DNA of 64,000 bases from Globodera rostochiensis (lineage: Eukaryota; Nematoda; Chromadorea; Rhabditida; Heteroderidae), in NCBI GenBank assembly GCA_018350325.1, contig JAEVLN010000010.1, positions 2,852,001 through 2,916,000 on the forward strand, written 5' to 3'. Under the pieces are notes generated by a model. It did no database searches. It was given only the letters and a program-made list of their open reading frames with translations, and was not told where the DNA came from. The position numbers were made by a program, and so were the translations under genes. Within the stretch, counting starts at the first letter, position 1. Each line of letters starts with the position of its first letter. Below, piece after piece: positions 1 to 12,620 of the stretch.

Positions 1-61
1 CCAATTGAACCCCTGCCCCCAAATCACACACCAAAAAACCTTCTGTGGCCCTGTCCCCACA
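1..61 (+). repeat. LTR-like segment, 3' part only (window edge)
   Basis: This is the last 61 bases of the LTR-like segment that is complete at 4536-4994. It ends in CCCCACA, five bases before a PBS-like site. The rest lies outside the window. Confidence 0.6.
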
Positions 62-898
62 GAAAGTGGCGACCCTAAGCAAAGGACCGTGGCGAACCGT
101 GCAGCCGTGCCCGCCCGTGCGCGCCCAATCAGTGACCGTGCCCGACAACAGCATCAGTCAAGGCCGTGAACCGGACGCCGACCATCAACTCGGCTTTCTG
201 GTGGAATTTTTGTAAAAGAAAAGGGGAAAAAGGTCTGTGGTAATTGTCCTACGTGGCAGTTACACCAGACCAAAAATTCAAGAACCGGGCGGGATTGTCC
301 TACGTGGCATTCACGCTCGGGCAAACAACCAAGGGGCTTACGTTGTCGTTCTAAGTGACGATAACGTAAGTGGGCAACGGGCAAAAAGTGAAACGGGGCA
401 GGAGCGGTCGAACAGAGTTCTACGTGGCTCTGTTCTTCCAAGTGTTCTGTTCGTTCTACGTGACGGACAGTACATCACATCAATCCGGAACGTCCGGAGC
501 GATCAGTCGGTGAACAACAAGTTCAAGCAGCCAACAAGTTCAAGCTGCAGAAATCGGTGAACCACAGGTTCAAGCAGCAGAAAGTCGGTAAACAACAAGT
601 TCAAGCAGCAGAAATCGGTGTACAACAAGGTCAAGCAGCGTAAGGTCGGTAACAACAAGCACCAAACAGCACATCAGGTGCACCAAACAGCACAACAGGT
701 GCACAAACGGCACGACACCAAACAGGCCTGGACAACAAGTCCAAGCAGCACAGCAAGTGCTCAAAGCTGCACCGACACCCATTCAGACGTGGACAACGAG
801 TCCAAGCAGCACATCAAGCGCTCAGAGTGGAACAGACCCCAAACAAACCCTGGACAACGAGTCCAAGCAGCGCATCGAGAGTTCAAGTCAGCAACAAC
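62..898 (+). repeat. Retroelement-like leader with PBS and minisatellites, copy 1
   Basis: A primer-binding-site-like TGGCGACCCTAAGC (67-80) is followed by a GC-rich leader. At 245-470 the motif TTCTACGTGGC or TCCTACGTGGC recurs about five times. From about 510 to 890 there are loose tandem repeats of AACAAGTTCAAGCAGCAG and then of CCAAACAGCACAACAGGTG. Long open frames in both strands (up to 126 codons) are by-products of the stop-poor repeats. I recognise no gag motif such as a CCHC knuckle. The block ends exactly where homology to the far inverted arm begins (unit position about 899), so leader plus LTR behave as one module. Confidence 0.55.
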
Positions 899-1142
899 CC
901 AAAAAATTTTGGATTTTATAAATATTTTTTTATATTTTGTAAATAATTTTGAATTTTATGATTTTATTAAGTTAATTTACTTATTTTATTTAAAATAATA
1001 ATATTTGCTCGCGCAGGGCTTTGAACTTGGCAGCTGCCTGCAGAGCCCCTCACTCACTACTGCAGTGGAGACAATTTGTTTATTCCCTTTGGCTGACGTC
1101 ATTCTCCACCATATAGGGGCAATAGCGGCCATTGCTCCCAAT

Positions 1143-1217
1143 ACACCATTGGCCAAGTGGTTAGTGCTCTCGTCTCCTTCTCGCAGTGGTAGCGGGGGGT
1201 TCGGATCCTCGCAGCAG
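1143..1217 (+). repeat. tRNA-derived (SINE-like) head; also at +4933, +9866, +14799
   Basis: A box-A-like TGGCCAAGTGG (1150-1160) and a box-B-like GGTTCGGATCC (1198-1208) are spaced 48 bases apart, as in tRNA-type Pol III promoters. The ends do not pair into an acceptor stem, so this is a tRNA-derived repeat, not a tRNA gene. The same block appears at 6076, 11009 and 15942, and inverted near 28180-28255. Confidence 0.5.
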
Positions 1218-1254
1218 CGGATGAATTTTTCGGATTAAAAATATTTTCGGCAAA

Positions 1255-1495
1255 GTCAAAAAAAGTCGCGCGGCTGCGCAAGTGAAATTTAAGATTTAAA
1301 TTTCGCAAAAAAGTCGCGCAAGGTGCGCGAGTACCTCGCGCAGTGAAAAAAAATTAAAATAATAAATAAATAAAATATAAATATTAAATAAGTCGCGCAG
1401 TAGAAATTTGCATAAAGTCGCGCAGTGCGCAAGATGCTCAAACGTCTTAAGATTTCGAAATTTCAAAAAATTTAAAAAAGTCGCGCAGCAGCCCT
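1255..1495 (+). repeat. Cluster of AGTCGCGCAG motifs in AT-rich DNA
   Basis: The GC-rich word AGTCGCGCA occurs about five times in 240 bases, separated by A/T tracts, and the related CTCGCGCAGTG also occurs. The spacing is irregular. The cluster is present in every array unit and inverted in the right arm (about 27910-28140). Function unknown. Confidence 0.5.
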
Positions 1496-2449
1496 GCCAA
1501 TAGGCTTGGGCTCAGGGACTCAGCTGGCCGGCGCTCAAACGGCTTGCGCTCAGCTAGCTGGCCGGCGCTCAATTTGCCGCCAACCCTCCCATACCTTTTG
1601 GCTTTGATGATGTCATTACCGTAATCCGGCGGAAAAGCAGGTAGTAACTACTAAGGTAACGTGAAAATGCAAAATTTATCGAGACTAGCTTCCGACCTTC
1701 GAGACCAGCAAGCTCTTTGCTTGGACCCCCCGCAAAGGTGCGCGGGGGGAGGGGTTTGGGAGTTTACAAATAAAAATACCAGAAACCAGAAAAGAGCTGT
1801 TTTTGACAATTCACTGTGTATCGGATCACAACTACTTCTGTCTAAGGTTGGCGGTTTCAAACCAAAAACGGGATTTCGGTTCCAGTTAACCGAGGACCGC
1901 AACTGTGTTTTGTCGTTTTGATTCTAAGACAGACCCCAAGTCCACACCCAAGGAACCGTTGCAACATGGAAGGTTTTAAAGCAAAGTTAAAGGCCTAAGC
2001 CACCCTGAGCTTACAAATCAGGGGTTTGTTAGGCTTAGGCCTAAATTAGCGGCTTTTATTACTTCAAAACAGGCATGGCCATGTATAGAAATTTTTAAAT
2101 CCGTATCCGGATTACCGATAGGCGCCGCCGAGTAAATTTTGAACTTGTGACTCAATTTGTTAAGAGATTTGAAACCAAGAATGTAAAATATGGCACTTTT
2201 TGAAGCTTTTAGGAGTGGGAAGGATCTGGCTCTGCCGACAGGCAAAACTAGGAGAATTTTTACAAAAATTGGCTATATTTATTTAGAAATTGAAGCAAAA
2301 TTCAGGAAGATGTGATGAATTTTTTTAAAAATCTTTTATTGCGCTCATTGTAATTTAAAATATTTTGAAAATTTATTAAAAAAATTTTATTAATGGGGGA
2401 AGAGTTTTTGTGAATCGAGGCAAACCGATAAATAAGTAACTACACTCAA

Positions 2450-2506
2450 GCGAGTTCGAACCCACACACAACATTTGACAAATCGAAGAGAAAACCACTA
2501 AACCTT
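2450..2506 (-). repeat. tRNA-like SINE head, minus strand; one per array unit
   Basis: Read on the minus strand, AGGTTTAGTGG (box A-like) is followed about 40 bases later by GGGTTCGAACTCG (box B-like). The adjoining AT-rich DNA (2090-2440) is shared with loci near 32770-33170 and 57340-57670, including a partial GC-rich hairpin near 2117-2138, so this is a dispersed repeat family. Confidence 0.45.
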
Positions 2507-2754
2507 TGTTTTAATCAGATTGAATATTGTAAAAATAGATGAAATTTTTTGTCAAAAAGTAAGAAATACCACCATCCTTCCTCTGCAAATCAAAAATGAT
2601 TATAAAAAGATTGGTACTCAAATAAGATGCAAATACCGGCTTGGGCCTATGCCACCCTGAGCTTAGGGGTTCAAAAATATATATAGAGTTTAAACTTTAT
2701 TTTACAATTTTGTCTTATTTAATTGATTTCTGAACCTCCATCTCAGTCCGTAAT

Positions 2755-3731
2755 TCACTTCTTGGTTGCACTTGGGCCTGCCTTTGCGTTAAGCATCCTG
2801 AAAATAATAAAAATTTTAACGAGGGGAGGGAAAAATTTTGAGAATATTTCATTCGCTTACTCGTCGCCGATGTCACAGTCTTTGAAGGCAATGGATATGC
2901 AATTCCATTGCGGGTCCCACTCAATTGCTTCCTCCTCCCACTTGGCCTATTTCTCCTCTTCTCGCCGAATTGGGCAACGCACCAACAGCCAAAAGTCTTC
3001 GTCAATTTGTCGCAACGTCAATCGCTCCCCCATCAAATTGTTCTTCAGCTCAAATGGTTCAGTGGCACCCAAATTCGTACGAATGATGAAATTGGCCGGC
3101 TCATAAGCATTGACGAATGCCTAAATCGAAGGGAATAATTGTAGAATCTTCGGCAAACCATCCCCGCGGGGAGTGATCAACCATTTGCCCATCGCAGAAG
3201 CACCGGCGTTGTTTTCGGCTGGCAATTCAATAGGCGTCCATAGGCACCGATCAATTCGAGCTTTGCGCAATTGCAAAGAATCACCGAAGAGAGTTGTTGC
3301 AAACGGGCATGATCGGAGATCAAACAAAAGTTGTAAATGTTGTCATTGATCAAAGGCCAAATCTGTTGGCAAATAATTTCCCAGCTGCGGCTTTGGTCGT
3401 CGGGAGTATAAATTTCAATAGTTTTCCCGGGGGAGTTGAAAAGGTGGCAAATGCGCTGAAGAAATTCGATGACGGTTTGGTCGATGAAACTGAAAATTTA
3501 AAATCAGTAATTTTTAAAAAGAAAATGACCTTATCGAAATCATTTCGAAGCCGATCACTTTGCCTGGAAACGGTTTTTGAGCAATTGGCTGCCATTCACA
3601 AGAGCGTTTGTGTAAATTTGTGCGCCATTAACGTCAGTTGCGCGAATAATTTTTAGCCAACCAAACGACCATTTCCTCGACTTGAAATGGACGTCCACCA
3701 AACGGTCCAATCGATCACTGATCAGTGCCAT
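2755..3731 (-). pseudogene. Broken copy of an expanded cyst-nematode gene family, array copy 1
   Basis: On the minus strand, ATG at 3731 opens a protein starting [19 protein letters not shown]. Exon 1 ends at 3530 (AG/GT). Exon 2 starts at 3489 and reads FIDQTVIEFLQRICRLF, then SWEIICQQIWPLINDNI. A later part reads [19 protein letters not shown]. The last exon is 2797-2755, ending GPSATKK and a stop. From memory this resembles a large hypothetical-protein family of cyst nematodes (start like SDRLDRLVD, core RSWEIIWQ..WPLINDNI, LPKVL). Three lesions are visible. A frameshift in exon 1 lies between the NGSQL and [15 protein letters not shown] reading frames. A deletion of about 75 bp near 3145 removes an exon end and splice donor. 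An in-frame TAG follows RREEEK near 2920. Function unknown. Confidence 0.65.
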
Positions 3732-4221
3732 TTTTAGTCCGAGCTCAAAAGGGTCAAGAAAAGCGAAGACTCCAAGCCAAACGTCGGCACAAATAAAAAT
3801 GGAATTGGAAGTTAATTAAGCAATTTTCTAAACAAAAATTTAATGAAATTACTGACAAATGTTTAATATTGAAATCATCCGATTCCTCCTCTTCCTAGCC
3901 ATTTGACCTGCATAATCCATATTTCGTCCATATTGTGAAATTTTTGTCCATATTTGGTCCATATTTGATCCATATTTTATGGCCATATTTCGAGATTTTT
4001 GTCCATATAATTCGCGGCCCTACTTATCAATAAACACCTTCATAATATGGTTGATGACATCGCGCTTACCGGAGGATGCAAGCCACGAATTTGATGTTGC
4101 CAAAGAAAAGCATGCACCTATGGGCACATGGGAACGGCCGGACGGTGTTGCACCCTCCGGCACAAAAGCAATTGGGCGTAGTTTTGCTGCAGGCGCCTAG
4201 AACAGGGATGTAACCCAGGGG

Positions 4222-4450
4222 TGCCAAATGTCTTTTTTCAAGATTTGCCCTTTTTGGGGTATCCCAATCTTTAAAATGTCTTTTTTTCAAGATTTGTCAT
4301 TTTTTGGGGTATCCCAATCTTTAAAATTTGAAATGTCCTTTTTTTAAAGATTTGTCCTTTTTTGGGGTATCACAATCTTTAAAATTTGAAATGTCTTTTT
4401 TTATAGATTTGTACTTTATTTGGGGTACACGTCCTTTTTTGTCCTTTATT
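4222..4450 (+). repeat. Minisatellite of about 60 bp, 4 decaying copies (in array units 1-3)
   Basis: A unit built on CAAGATTTGTCCTTTTTTGG, then GGTATCCCAATC and TTTAAAATTTGAAATG, is repeated about four times with loss of identity. It recurs at 9155-9383 and 14088-14316. The fourth array copy ends before it. Confidence 0.7.
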
Positions 4451-4535
4451 TGAGATTTCTTGAGCTTTTTAAAGAATTTTAGTTTAAATTTTGAATAATC
4501 TTTAGACAGCTGGCCAAATTTGTTAATTTTGACTC

Positions 4536-4994
4536 TGTCGGAACTCCCGTCCGATGATCAAATACTTTGATCATTTGGGGAATTGATCGGGGAAGGAAAA
4601 GTGATTGGGAAGGTTCCACCAATGCACACCCCCCCCCCTCACAGCGGTTTTTACGCACCCCCTCCCCCTCATTGTCACCAAAATTGCGGTTGTCATTAAC
4701 AACCACACCCAATGATCCCTCCAGTACGCCAAATTCGCCCAATTACCCCGATCAATCACATTTCAATGTTGCGACCAAGCAACATTTGGCCCCAAAACCT
4801 GTCCCCCCGTCATCACCCGACCTTTAGGGCCACTTCTGAGGGATATTTAAGCGATAGCTGTCCCCCAATTATTGTTCTTTTGGTCACACATTTCACTGCG
4901 AATAAACTCCTGTTCAGTCCAGTGCCCAACGTCCCAATTGAACCCCTGCCCCCAAATCACACACCAAAAAACCTTCTGTGGCCCTGTCCCCACA
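4536..4994 (+). repeat. LTR-like segment, copy 1 (459 bp)
   Basis: The segment starts TGTCGGAACTCC and ends CTGTCCCCACA, so it has the TG..CA ends of an LTR. Inside are a TATA-like GATATTTAAG near 4840, a polyadenylation signal AATAAA near 4900 and C-rich tracts near 4630. Five bases after its 3' end comes TGGCGACCCTAAGC, which has the TGG start expected of a tRNA primer-binding site. Boundaries are inferred from these signals because identical LTRs recur at the array period and cannot be bounded independently. The element it came from is probably Ty3- or BEL/Pao-like, but no protein gene is attached. Confidence 0.6.
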
Positions 4995-5831
4995 GAAAGT
5001 GGCGACCCTAAGCAAAGGACCGTGGCGAACCGTGCAGCCGTGCCCGCCCGTGCGCGCCCAATCAGTGACCGTGCCCGACAACAGCATCAGTCAAGGCCGT
5101 GAACCGGACGCCGACCATCAACTCGGCTTTCTGGTGGAATTTTTGTAAAAGAAAAGGGGAAAAAGGTCTGTGGTAATTGTCCTACGTGGCAGTTACACCA
5201 GACCAAAAATTCAAGAACCGGGCGGGATTGTCCTACGTGGCATTCACGCTCGGGCAAACAACCAAGGGGCTTACGTTGTCGTTCTAAGTGACGATAACGT
5301 AAGTGGGCAACGGGCAAAAAGTGAAACGGGGCAGGAGCGGTCGAACAGAGTTCTACGTGGCTCTGTTCTTCCAAGTGTTCTGTTCGTTCTACGTGACGGA
5401 CAGTACATCACATCAATCCGGAACGTCCGGAGCGATCAGTCGGTGAACAACAAGTTCAAGCAGCCAACAAGTTCAAGCTGCAGAAATCGGTGAACCACAG
5501 GTTCAAGCAGCAGAAAGTCGGTAAACAACAAGTTCAAGCAGCAGAAATCGGTGTACAACAAGGTCAAGCAGCGTAAGGTCGGTAACAACAAGCACCAAAC
5601 AGCACATCAGGTGCACCAAACAGCACAACAGGTGCACAAACGGCACGACACCAAACAGGCCTGGACAACAAGTCCAAGCAGCACAGCAAGTGCTCAAAGC
5701 TGCACCGACACCCATTCAGACGTGGACAACGAGTCCAAGCAGCACATCAAGCGCTCAGAGTGGAACAGACCCCAAACAAACCCTGGACAACGAGTCCAAG
5801 CAGCGCATCGAGAGTTCAAGTCAGCAACAAC
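4995..5831 (+). repeat. Retroelement-like leader, copy 2
   Basis: Repeat of 62-898, with the PBS-like site at 5000-5013. Confidence 0.55.
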
Positions 5832-7687
5832 CCAAAAAATTTTGGATTTTATAAATATTTTTTTATATTTTGTAAATAATTTTGAATTTTATGATTTTAT
5901 TAAGTTAATTTACTTATTTTATTTAAAATAATAATATTTGCTCGCGCAGGGCTTTGAACTTGGCAGCTGCCTGCAGAGCCCCTCACTCACTACTGCAGTG
6001 GAGACAATTTGTTTATTCCCTTTGGCTGACGTCATTCTCCACCATATAGGGGCAATAGCGGCCATTGCTCCCAATACACCATTGGCCAAGTGGTTAGTGC
6101 TCTCGTCTCCTTCTCGCAGTGGTAGCGGGGGGTTCGGATCCTCGCAGCAGCGGATGAATTTTTCGGATTAAAAATATTTTCGGCAAAGTCAAAAAAAGTC
6201 GCGCGGCTGCGCAAGTGAAATTTAAGATTTAAATTTCGCAAAAAAGTCGCGCAAGGTGCGCGAGTACCTCGCGCAGTGAAAAAAAATTAAAATAATAAAT
6301 AAATAAAATATAAATATTAAATAAGTCGCGCAGTAGAAATTTGCATAAAGTCGCGCAGTGCGCAAGATGCTCAAACGTCTTAAGATTTCGAAATTTCAAA
6401 AAATTTAAAAAAGTCGCGCAGCAGCCCTGCCAATAGGCTTGGGCTCAGGGACTCAGCTGGCCGGCGCTCAAACGGCTTGCGCTCAGCTAGCTGGCCGGCG
6501 CTCAATTTGCCGCCAACCCTCCCATACCTTTTGGCTTTGATGATGTCATTACCGTAATCCGGCGGAAAAGCAGGTAGTAACTACTAAGGTAACGTGAAAA
6601 TGCAAAATTTATCGAGACTAGCTTCCGACCTTCGAGACCAGCAAGCTCTTTGCTTGGACCCCCCGCAAAGGTGCGCGGGGGGAGGGGTTTGGGAGTTTAC
6701 AAATAAAAATACCAGAAACCAGAAAAGAGCTGTTTTTGACAATTCACTGTGTATCGGATCACAACTACTTCTGTCTAAGGTTGGCGGTTTCAAACCAAAA
6801 ACGGGATTTCGGTTCCAGTTAACCGAGGACCGCAACTGTGTTTTGTCGTTTTGATTCTAAGACAGACCCCAAGTCCACACCCAAGGAACCGTTGCAACAT
6901 GGAAGGTTTTAAAGCAAAGTTAAAGGCCTAAGCCACCCTGAGCTTACAAATCAGGGGTTTGTTAGGCTTAGGCCTAAATTAGCGGCTTTTATTACTTCAA
7001 AACAGGCATGGCCATGTATAGAAATTTTTAAATCCGTATCCGGATTACCGATAGGCGCCGCCGAGTAAATTTTGAACTTGTGACTCAATTTGTTAAGAGA
7101 TTTGAAACCAAGAATGTAAAATATGGCACTTTTTGAAGCTTTTAGGAGTGGGAAGGATCTGGCTCTGCCGACAGGCAAAACTAGGAGAATTTTTACAAAA
7201 ATTGGCTATATTTATTTAGAAATTGAAGCAAAATTCAGGAAGATGTGATGAATTTTTTTAAAAATCTTTTATTGCGCTCATTGTAATTTAAAATATTTTG
7301 AAAATTTATTAAAAAAATTTTATTAATGGGGGAAGAGTTTTTGTGAATCGAGGCAAACCGATAAATAAGTAACTACACTCAAGCGAGTTCGAACCCACAC
7401 ACAACATTTGACAAATCGAAGAGAAAACCACTAAACCTTTGTTTTAATCAGATTGAATATTGTAAAAATAGATGAAATTTTTTGTCAAAAAGTAAGAAAT
7501 ACCACCATCCTTCCTCTGCAAATCAAAAATGATTATAAAAAGATTGGTACTCAAATAAGATGCAAATACCGGCTTGGGCCTATGCCACCCTGAGCTTAGG
7601 GGTTCAAAAATATATATAGAGTTTAAACTTTATTTTACAATTTTGTCTTATTTAATTGATTTCTGAACCTCCATCTCAGTCCGTAAT

Positions 7688-8664
7688 TCACTTCTTGGTT
7701 GCACTTGGGCCTGCCTTTGCGTTAAGCATCCTGAAAATAATAAAAATTTTAACGAGGGGAGGGAAAAATTTTGAGAATATTTCATTCGCTTACTCGTCGC
7801 CGATGTCACAGTCTTTGAAGGCAATGGATATGCAATTCCATTGCGGGTCCCACTCAATTGCTTCCTCCTCCCACTTGGCCTATTTCTCCTCTTCTCGCCG
7901 AATTGGGCAACGCACCAACAGCCAAAAGTCTTCGTCAATTTGTCGCAACGTCAATCGCTCCCCCATCAAATTGTTCTTCAGCTCAAATGGTTCAGTGGCA
8001 CCCAAATTCGTACGAATGATGAAATTGGCCGGCTCATAAGCATTGACGAATGCCTAAATCGAAGGGAATAATTGTAGAATCTTCGGCAAACCATCCCCGC
8101 GGGGAGTGATCAACCATTTGCCCATCGCAGAAGCACCGGCGTTGTTTTCGGCTGGCAATTCAATAGGCGTCCATAGGCACCGATCAATTCGAGCTTTGCG
8201 CAATTGCAAAGAATCACCGAAGAGAGTTGTTGCAAACGGGCATGATCGGAGATCAAACAAAAGTTGTAAATGTTGTCATTGATCAAAGGCCAAATCTGTT
8301 GGCAAATAATTTCCCAGCTGCGGCTTTGGTCGTCGGGAGTATAAATTTCAATAGTTTTCCCGGGGGAGTTGAAAAGGTGGCAAATGCGCTGAAGAAATTC
8401 GATGACGGTTTGGTCGATGAAACTGAAAATTTAAAATCAGTAATTTTTAAAAAGAAAATGACCTTATCGAAATCATTTCGAAGCCGATCACTTTGCCTGG
8501 AAACGGTTTTTGAGCAATTGGCTGCCATTCACAAGAGCGTTTGTGTAAATTTGTGCGCCATTAACGTCAGTTGCGCGAATAATTTTTAGCCAACCAAACG
8601 ACCATTTCCTCGACTTGAAATGGACGTCCACCAAACGGTCCAATCGATCACTGATCAGTGCCAT
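7688..8664 (-). pseudogene. Broken cyst-nematode family gene, array copy 2
   Basis: Identical, as far as I can see, to 2755-3731, with all three lesions. It was therefore amplified after it died. Confidence 0.65.
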
Positions 8665-9468
8665 TTTTAGTCCGAGCTCAAAAGGGTCAAGAAAAGCGAA
8701 GACTCCAAGCCAAACGTCGGCACAAATAAAAATGGAATTGGAAGTTAATTAAGCAATTTTCTAAACAAAAATTTAATGAAATTACTGACAAATGTTTAAT
8801 ATTGAAATCATCCGATTCCTCCTCTTCCTAGCCATTTGACCTGCATAATCCATATTTCGTCCATATTGTGAAATTTTTGTCCATATTTGGTCCATATTTG
8901 ATCCATATTTTATGGCCATATTTCGAGATTTTTGTCCATATAATTCGCGGCCCTACTTATCAATAAACACCTTCATAATATGGTTGATGACATCGCGCTT
9001 ACCGGAGGATGCAAGCCACGAATTTGATGTTGCCAAAGAAAAGCATGCACCTATGGGCACATGGGAACGGCCGGACGGTGTTGCACCCTCCGGCACAAAA
9101 GCAATTGGGCGTAGTTTTGCTGCAGGCGCCTAGAACAGGGATGTAACCCAGGGGTGCCAAATGTCTTTTTTCAAGATTTGCCCTTTTTGGGGTATCCCAA
9201 TCTTTAAAATGTCTTTTTTTCAAGATTTGTCATTTTTTGGGGTATCCCAATCTTTAAAATTTGAAATGTCCTTTTTTTAAAGATTTGTCCTTTTTTGGGG
9301 TATCACAATCTTTAAAATTTGAAATGTCTTTTTTTATAGATTTGTACTTTATTTGGGGTACACGTCCTTTTTTGTCCTTTATTTGAGATTTCTTGAGCTT
9401 TTTAAAGAATTTTAGTTTAAATTTTGAATAATCTTTAGACAGCTGGCCAAATTTGTTAATTTTGACTC

Positions 9469-9927
9469 TGTCGGAACTCCCGTCCGATGATCAAATACTT
9501 TGATCATTTGGGGAATTGATCGGGGAAGGAAAAGTGATTGGGAAGGTTCCACCAATGCACACCCCCCCCCCTCACAGCGGTTTTTACGCACCCCCTCCCC
9601 CTCATTGTCACCAAAATTGCGGTTGTCATTAACAACCACACCCAATGATCCCTCCAGTACGCCAAATTCGCCCAATTACCCCGATCAATCACATTTCAAT
9701 GTTGCGACCAAGCAACATTTGGCCCCAAAACCTGTCCCCCCGTCATCACCCGACCTTTAGGGCCACTTCTGAGGGATATTTAAGCGATAGCTGTCCCCCA
9801 ATTATTGTTCTTTTGGTCACACATTTCACTGCGAATAAACTCCTGTTCAGTCCAGTGCCCAACGTCCCAATTGAACCCCTGCCCCCAAATCACACACCAA
9901 AAAACCTTCTGTGGCCCTGTCCCCACA
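9469..9927 (+). repeat. LTR-like segment, copy 2
   Basis: Same as 4536-4994, shifted by 4,933. No difference was noticed. Confidence 0.6.
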
Positions 9928-10764
9928 GAAAGTGGCGACCCTAAGCAAAGGACCGTGGCGAACCGTGCAGCCGTGCCCGCCCGTGCGCGCCCAATCAGTG
10001 ACCGTGCCCGACAACAGCATCAGTCAAGGCCGTGAACCGGACGCCGACCATCAACTCGGCTTTCTGGTGGAATTTTTGTAAAAGAAAAGGGGAAAAAGGT
10101 CTGTGGTAATTGTCCTACGTGGCAGTTACACCAGACCAAAAATTCAAGAACCGGGCGGGATTGTCCTACGTGGCATTCACGCTCGGGCAAACAACCAAGG
10201 GGCTTACGTTGTCGTTCTAAGTGACGATAACGTAAGTGGGCAACGGGCAAAAAGTGAAACGGGGCAGGAGCGGTCGAACAGAGTTCTACGTGGCTCTGTT
10301 CTTCCAAGTGTTCTGTTCGTTCTACGTGACGGACAGTACATCACATCAATCCGGAACGTCCGGAGCGATCAGTCGGTGAACAACAAGTTCAAGCAGCCAA
10401 CAAGTTCAAGCTGCAGAAATCGGTGAACCACAGGTTCAAGCAGCAGAAAGTCGGTAAACAACAAGTTCAAGCAGCAGAAATCGGTGTACAACAAGGTCAA
10501 GCAGCGTAAGGTCGGTAACAACAAGCACCAAACAGCACATCAGGTGCACCAAACAGCACAACAGGTGCACAAACGGCACGACACCAAACAGGCCTGGACA
10601 ACAAGTCCAAGCAGCACAGCAAGTGCTCAAAGCTGCACCGACACCCATTCAGACGTGGACAACGAGTCCAAGCAGCACATCAAGCGCTCAGAGTGGAACA
10701 GACCCCAAACAAACCCTGGACAACGAGTCCAAGCAGCGCATCGAGAGTTCAAGTCAGCAACAAC
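9928..10764 (+). repeat. Retroelement-like leader, copy 3
   Basis: Repeat of 62-898, with the PBS-like site at 9933-9946. Confidence 0.55.
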
Positions 10765-12620
10765 CCAAAAAATTTTGGATTTTATAAATATTTTTTTATA
10801 TTTTGTAAATAATTTTGAATTTTATGATTTTATTAAGTTAATTTACTTATTTTATTTAAAATAATAATATTTGCTCGCGCAGGGCTTTGAACTTGGCAGC
10901 TGCCTGCAGAGCCCCTCACTCACTACTGCAGTGGAGACAATTTGTTTATTCCCTTTGGCTGACGTCATTCTCCACCATATAGGGGCAATAGCGGCCATTG
11001 CTCCCAATACACCATTGGCCAAGTGGTTAGTGCTCTCGTCTCCTTCTCGCAGTGGTAGCGGGGGGTTCGGATCCTCGCAGCAGCGGATGAATTTTTCGGA
11101 TTAAAAATATTTTCGGCAAAGTCAAAAAAAGTCGCGCGGCTGCGCAAGTGAAATTTAAGATTTAAATTTCGCAAAAAAGTCGCGCAAGGTGCGCGAGTAC
11201 CTCGCGCAGTGAAAAAAAATTAAAATAATAAATAAATAAAATATAAATATTAAATAAGTCGCGCAGTAGAAATTTGCATAAAGTCGCGCAGTGCGCAAGA
11301 TGCTCAAACGTCTTAAGATTTCGAAATTTCAAAAAATTTAAAAAAGTCGCGCAGCAGCCCTGCCAATAGGCTTGGGCTCAGGGACTCAGCTGGCCGGCGC
11401 TCAAACGGCTTGCGCTCAGCTAGCTGGCCGGCGCTCAATTTGCCGCCAACCCTCCCATACCTTTTGGCTTTGATGATGTCATTACCGTAATCCGGCGGAA
11501 AAGCAGGTAGTAACTACTAAGGTAACGTGAAAATGCAAAATTTATCGAGACTAGCTTCCGACCTTCGAGACCAGCAAGCTCTTTGCTTGGACCCCCCGCA
11601 AAGGTGCGCGGGGGGAGGGGTTTGGGAGTTTACAAATAAAAATACCAGAAACCAGAAAAGAGCTGTTTTTGACAATTCACTGTGTATCGGATCACAACTA
11701 CTTCTGTCTAAGGTTGGCGGTTTCAAACCAAAAACGGGATTTCGGTTCCAGTTAACCGAGGACCGCAACTGTGTTTTGTCGTTTTGATTCTAAGACAGAC
11801 CCCAAGTCCACACCCAAGGAACCGTTGCAACATGGAAGGTTTTAAAGCAAAGTTAAAGGCCTAAGCCACCCTGAGCTTACAAATCAGGGGTTTGTTAGGC
11901 TTAGGCCTAAATTAGCGGCTTTTATTACTTCAAAACAGGCATGGCCATGTATAGAAATTTTTAAATCCGTATCCGGATTACCGATAGGCGCCGCCGAGTA
12001 AATTTTGAACTTGTGACTCAATTTGTTAAGAGATTTGAAACCAAGAATGTAAAATATGGCACTTTTTGAAGCTTTTAGGAGTGGGAAGGATCTGGCTCTG
12101 CCGACAGGCAAAACTAGGAGAATTTTTACAAAAATTGGCTATATTTATTTAGAAATTGAAGCAAAATTCAGGAAGATGTGATGAATTTTTTTAAAAATCT
12201 TTTATTGCGCTCATTGTAATTTAAAATATTTTGAAAATTTATTAAAAAAATTTTATTAATGGGGGAAGAGTTTTTGTGAATCGAGGCAAACCGATAAATA
12301 AGTAACTACACTCAAGCGAGTTCGAACCCACACACAACATTTGACAAATCGAAGAGAAAACCACTAAACCTTTGTTTTAATCAGATTGAATATTGTAAAA
12401 ATAGATGAAATTTTTTGTCAAAAAGTAAGAAATACCACCATCCTTCCTCTGCAAATCAAAAATGATTATAAAAAGATTGGTACTCAAATAAGATGCAAAT
12501 ACCGGCTTGGGCCTATGCCACCCTGAGCTTAGGGGTTCAAAAATATATATAGAGTTTAAACTTTATTTTACAATTTTGTCTTATTTAATTGATTTCTGAA
12601 CCTCCATCTCAGTCCGTAAT

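Noticed and set aside
618..998. 126-codon frame in each array unit, considered as gag
   Set aside because: It is made of minisatellite words, changes into an AT-rich tail and has no zinc knuckle or capsid-like region.
1143..1217. tRNA gene
   Set aside because: Box A and box B are present but no acceptor or anticodon stem can be paired. A tRNA-derived repeat explains it better.
3294..3656. 120-codon plus-strand frame in each array unit
   Set aside because: It is antisense to the pseudogene exons, which have family-like residues and splice sites.
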